64,000 nt of DNA, from contig NZ_LT976854.1 of NCBI RefSeq assembly GCF_900249755.1, positions 1,402,927-1,466,926 on the forward strand, read 5' to 3'. The notes beneath the pieces were generated by a model. It saw only the letters and a program-made list of their open reading frames with translations, ran no database searches and had not been told where the DNA came from. Origin of the DNA: Cupriavidus taiwanensis (GTDB lineage: Bacteria; Pseudomonadota; Gammaproteobacteria; Burkholderiales; Burkholderiaceae). Shown here in pieces: positions 60,766 to 64,000 of the stretch (the first letter of the stretch is position 1; every line of letters begins with the position of its first letter). The translations under genes were made by a program, and so were the position numbers.

Positions 60766-62364
60766 ATGCTCCGATCTTCCCGTCCCAATTTCCTGCTCTT
60801 CATCACCGACCAGCACCGTGCCGACCACCTCGGCCTCTACGGCAACCGCGTGGTGCAAACCCCCAATATCGACCGGCTGGGGCAGCACGGCTGGGTGGCG
60901 CAGCGCTGCTATGTGGCGTCGCCGATCTGCATGCCCAACCGCGCCTCGCTGATGACGGGACGCATGCCGTCGGTGCACGGCGCGCGCCACAACGGCATTC
61001 CGCTGCCGCTGTCGCAGGTGACCTTTGTCGAGCGGCTGCGCGACGCGGGCTACCGCACCGGGCTGGTCGGCAAGTCGCACCTGCAGAACATGACGGGGCT
61101 GGCGCCGGTGTGGCCGCGTGCGCAAGACCCGCGCACCGAAGGCGAGGCACGCCGGCCCGAGGCCGGCCGCTTCGACCAGGAATGGGGTCCGGCCTGGCGC
61201 GACGATGCCGGCTTCGACATGTCGCTGCCGTTCTACGGCTTTGGCGACGTGCAGCTGGTGACCGACCACGGCGACACCGCCGGCGGCCACTACCGCCGCT
61301 GGCTGGAACAGCACCATCCCGAAGTGGCAGCCCTCTGCGGGCAGGCGCATGCGATCCCGACACCGGACTACGCGCTGTCCGCCGCGCGCCAGGCGTGGCG
61401 CACGCGCGTGCCCGAGACCCTGTCGACCACGGCGTGGATCGGCGACCGCACCATCGACCTGCTGGAGCAATATGCGCGGGCCGACGCGCCGTTCATGATC
61501 CAGTGCTCGTTCCCCGATCCGCACCACCCCTTCACCCCGCCCGGCGGCTACTGGGACATGTACCGCCCGGAGGACATGACCCTGCCGGCCTCGTTCCACG
61601 ACGACCCGGCGCTGGCGCCGCCGCACCTGCGCTGGCTGCATGCGCAACGCGACGCCGGCCGCGCGGTCAAGCACACACCGGCCATGTTCGCCTGCAGCGA
61701 GCGCGAGGCGCGCGAGGCGCTGGCGCTCAACTACGGCTCGATCGCGCATATCGACGACACCATCGGCCGGGTGATGGCGCGGCTGGCCGCGCTGGGGCTG
61801 GACCGCGATACCGTGGTGCTGTTCACCAGCGACCATGGCGACTTCTTCGGCGACCACCAGCTGCTGTGGAAGGGGCCGCTGCACTACCAGGGCCTGATCC
61901 GCACGCCGCTGGTGTGGTCCGAGCCCGAGGCGCGTGCGCGCGGCACGGCGCCGGGCACGCACAGCCGGGCGCTGTGCTCCACCATCGATATCGCCCCGAC
62001 CATCCTCGCGCGCGCCGGCTGCCTGCCCTACAACGGCATGCAGGGCCTGCCGCTGCTGCCGGCGATGGCCGGCCAGCCGCTGCCGCGCGAAGCGCTGCTG
62101 ATCGAGGAAGAGAACCAGCGCACGCTGTTCGATTTCCCGATGCGCACGCGCATGCGCACGCTGCAGACCGCGCGCTACCGGCTCAGCGTCTACGAGGGCG
62201 CCGACTGGGGCGAACTGTACGACCTGGAAAACGACCCCACCGAATCGCACAACCTGTGGCAGGTGCCGGCGCTGGCCGGCGTGCGCGAGCAACTGCTGCA
62301 GCAACTGGTCGTTGCGATGATCGCGCACAGCGACGCCAGCCCCAATCCGACGGCGCTGGCCTGA
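60766..62364 (+). CDS. Sulfatase (arylsulfatase/choline-sulfatase superfamily)
   Basis: A 532-residue type I sulfatase. NFLLFITDQHRADHLGLYGN provides metal-binding Asp residues; ICMPNRASLMTGR holds Cys55 in CxPxR, the site converted to formylglycine; FTSDHGDFFGDHQLLWKGPL is the later conserved block. No signal peptide is visible, so a cytoplasmic location is likely. Related enzymes split sulfate or phosphonate esters. The ATG at 60766 is used; a GTG 15 codons earlier is possible. No formylglycine-generating enzyme is encoded in the window. Confidence 0.88.
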   Translation: MLRSSRPNFLLFITDQHRADHLGLYGNRVVQTPNIDRLGQHGWVAQRCYVASPICMPNRASLMTGRMPSVHGARHNGIPLPLSQVTFVERLRDAGYRTGLVGKSHLQNMTGLAPVWPRAQDPRTEGEARRPEAGRFDQEWGPAWRDDAGFDMSLPFYGFGDVQLVTDHGDTAGGHYRRWLEQHHPEVAALCGQAHAIPTPDYALSAARQAWRTRVPETLSTTAWIGDRTIDLLEQYARADAPFMIQCSFPDPHHPFTPPGGYWDMYRPEDMTLPASFHDDPALAPPHLRWLHAQRDAGRAVKHTPAMFACSEREAREALALNYGSIAHIDDTIGRVMARLAALGLDRDTVVLFTSDHGDFFGDHQLLWKGPLHYQGLIRTPLVWSEPEARARGTAPGTHSRALCSTIDIAPTILARAGCLPYNGMQGLPLLPAMAGQPLPREALLIEEENQRTLFDFPMRTRMRTLQTARYRLSVYEGADWGELYDLENDPTESHNLWQVPALAGVREQLLQQLVVAMIAHSDASPNPTALA

Positions 62365-62421
62365 CGCGCCCATCGGTGCGCGGCACGCGGCACCCCAAAC
62401 AATATCAACGGAGACAACAGC

Positions 62422-63396
62422 ATGACCCGCCCCTCGGCTTTCCTCTTTCCGGTCCTGGCCGGCGCCGCCTTGCTGGCCGCCGTGCCCGTGCAGGCGCAGG
62501 ACGCGTACCCGTCGCGCCCGGTGCGCATCATCGTCAATTTCCCCGCCGGCGGTCCGCTGGATACCGTGGCCCGGCTGGTGGCGGAGCGCGCCACGCGCGA
62601 CCTGAAACAACCCGTCGTAGTGGAGAACCGCGCCGGCGCCGGTGGCAACGTCGGCGCGGAAGCCGCCGCGCGCGCCACGCCCGACGGCTATACGCTGCTG
62701 ATGTCGACCGATACGCTGGTGACCGTCAACCCGTTCGCCTATCGCAAGATGGCGTTCGACCCGGTGCGCGACCTGCAGCCGGTCGGTCTGGCCGGTACCT
62801 TCAACCAGGTGCTGGTGACGCATCCCGGCACCAAGACCGGCGACCTGAAGCAGTTCCTGGCGCTGGCCAAAGCCGGGGACCTGTCCTATGCGTCAGCGGG
62901 CATCGCGTCGCCGGGCCATATCGCCTTCGAGATGCTCAAGGCGCGTACGCAGATCCAGGCTACCCACGTGCCATACAAGGGAAATGCCCCTGCGCTCAGC
63001 GACGTCCTCGCCGGCCAGGTGCCGGCCGGCTTCCTGGCCACGCCAACCGCGGTGCAGTACATCCGCAGCGGCAAGCTGCTGGCGCTGGCGGTATCCGGCC
63101 AGAAGCGCGATCCGCTGCTGCCGGACGTGCCCACGGTGGCAGAAAGCGGGGTGCCGGGCTTCGATGCGGAGTTTGCCTTCGTGATGCTGGTTCCGGCGGG
63201 CACGCCAGCGCCCATCCGCGCGCGCTGGGAGCAGCAGCTCAAGTCGATCTTCGCGGATGCCGACTTCCAGAAGAAGCTGGCGGGCCAGGGCGTGCGGCCG
63301 CAGGCCACCGATGGCGCCCAGGCGGCACAGTGGCTCAGCGCGGGCAGCAAGCGCTGGGGGGAGGTGATCCGCAGGCTTGGTGTCGCGCTGGATTGA
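62422..63396 (+). CDS. Bug-type periplasmic solute receptor
   Basis: A 324-residue secreted receptor. The signal (LFPVLAGAALLAAVPVQAQD) is followed by YPSRPVRIIVNFPAGGPLD and VVENRAGAGGNVGAEAAARA, then THVPYKGNAPALSDVLAGQV. A CGGAGA site precedes the ATG. It follows the sulfatase gene by 57 bases, so its ligand may be the sulfatase substrate or product. No permease of the tripartite type is present. Confidence 0.9.
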   Translation: MTRPSAFLFPVLAGAALLAAVPVQAQDAYPSRPVRIIVNFPAGGPLDTVARLVAERATRDLKQPVVVENRAGAGGNVGAEAAARATPDGYTLLMSTDTLVTVNPFAYRKMAFDPVRDLQPVGLAGTFNQVLVTHPGTKTGDLKQFLALAKAGDLSYASAGIASPGHIAFEMLKARTQIQATHVPYKGNAPALSDVLAGQVPAGFLATPTAVQYIRSGKLLALAVSGQKRDPLLPDVPTVAESGVPGFDAEFAFVMLVPAGTPAPIRARWEQQLKSIFADADFQKKLAGQGVRPQATDGAQAAQWLSAGSKRWGEVIRRLGVALD

Positions 63397-63430
63397 GGTT
63401 CTCTGTGCGTGCCGAGGTTGACGGCTGGGT

Positions 63431-64000
63431 TCAGGCCGCCGTCCCCGCGGGCCGCGCCAGCGGCTCGGCATCCTCCTTGCCGCCACTGCCGCCAGCCAGC
63501 TCCAGATCCATGCCGGTGGTTTCCGGCAGCAGCGCTGCGGCGACCACCACCATTGCATAGCCGACCCCCGCGACAATGGCGATCGCGATCGGCAGCGAGG
63601 TATGCCCCGAACTGAGCCACCCCACCGACAGCGGGAACAGCGAACCGATCACGCGGCCGGCGTTGTACGAGACGCCATACCCCGTGGCGCGGATATCGTT
63701 GGGATAGGACTCGGCAATGGTAGCCCCGATGCCGGCGAACACCCCCTGCATCAGCACACCCAGCGGAAAGCCCAGGAACAGCATCGAAGTGTTCGATACC
63801 GGAATCACCATATACACCAGCGCGGCCACGAAGGCGCCCGCCGCGAACACGATGTAGGTCAGCCGGCGGCCCCAGCGGTCAGTGGCATAGGCCCCCGCTA
63901 CATAGCCCGCCAGTGAGCCGATGATGGTGACCGCCAGGTAGGAACTGGTGCCGAACACCGACAGGCCGCGCTCAGTCTTGAGGAAGGTCGGAAGCCACGT
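63431..64000 (-). CDS. MFS transporter (partial, N-terminal part lies beyond the window)
   Basis: The last 189 residues of a major facilitator transporter. GYVAGAYATDRWGRRLTYIV is the central/late loop motif, and TIAESYPNDIRATGYGVSYN with LPETTGMDL near the end resembles sugar-acid or aromatic-acid MHS/sugar-porter-type members. The reading frame is open to the window edge. It converges on the Bug receptor gene. Confidence 0.85.
   Translation of the reverse strand, partial: TWLPTFLKTERGLSVFGTSSYLAVTIIGSLAGYVAGAYATDRWGRRLTYIVFAAGAFVAALVYMVIPVSNTSMLFLGFPLGVLMQGVFAGIGATIAESYPNDIRATGYGVSYNAGRVIGSLFPLSVGWLSSGHTSLPIAIAIVAGVGYAMVVVAAALLPETTGMDLELAGGSGGKEDAEPLARPAGTAA

Noticed and set aside
1..64000. 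Prophage, insertion sequence, tRNA or rRNA genes
   Set aside because: No transposase, integrase, phage structural gene, tRNA cloverleaf or rRNA sequence was recognised on either strand.

Overview
The window looks like part of the second replicon of a Cupriavidus-type betaproteobacterium. The DNA is GC-rich and densely coding. It carries many LysR regulators, three separate periplasmic Bug-type solute receptors, an HME-type RND metal efflux operon and a sulfonate degradation operon (xsc-pta-tauE). From memory, the gene order from the thiol dioxygenase to tauE matches that on Cupriavidus necator H16 chromosome 2; this was not checked here.

Layout. 0-4 kb: one large autotransporter with its terminator. 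4.2-10.7 kb: a CoA-dependent catabolic cluster (acyl-CoA dehydrogenase; CoA-transferase, thiolase, acyl-CoA ligase; LysR). 10.8-20.9 kb: an AraC-like regulator, LysR, M20 amidohydrolase, two Bug receptors, a PQQ-type sugar dehydrogenase lipoprotein, a uracil-DNA-glycosylase-like protein, an M81 peptidase and LysR. 20.9-25.8 kb: IclR, GMC oxidoreductase, an MHS-type MFS transporter and GntR. 25.8-35.7 kb: BON protein, hydrolase, MscS channel, MarR with an AhpD-like/GNAT/azoreductase operon, LysR, nitronate monooxygenase, a small secreted protein and a methyltransferase. 35.9-42.3 kb: RND efflux operon with a small secreted leader gene. 42.6-44.4 kb: two adjacent toxin-antitoxin-like modules (RHH/MazF and HTH-nucleotidyltransferase/HEPN), the second preceded by four 20-bp iterons. 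44.4-57.6 kb: an organosulfur region (four-domain rhodanese, thiol dioxygenase, acyl-CoA-dehydrogenase-like flavoprotein, SsuD-like monooxygenase, sulfonate ABC transporter, membrane cytochrome c, xsc, pta, tauE). 57.7-59.6 kb: an AbiE-type module. 59.7-64 kb: LysR, sulfatase, a third Bug receptor and a truncated MFS gene.

How the genes work together. The organosulfur region could import sulfonates, desulfonate some of them with a flavin monooxygenase, and cleave sulfoacetaldehyde with Xsc to sulfite and acetyl phosphate. Pta would convert acetyl phosphate to acetyl-CoA and TauE would export sulfite. The thiol dioxygenase and rhodanese would handle thiols and sulfinates on a divergent arm.

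The least ordinary parts are the iteron-controlled nucleotidyltransferase/HEPN module, the twin palindromes before the LysR gene at 32.5 kb, the REP-like repeats (one apparently translated inside an ABC ATPase gene), the AbiE promoter palindromes, and the efflux pump whose key residues do not fit the usual copper or zinc patterns. All calls come from reading the sequence; no database search was run.
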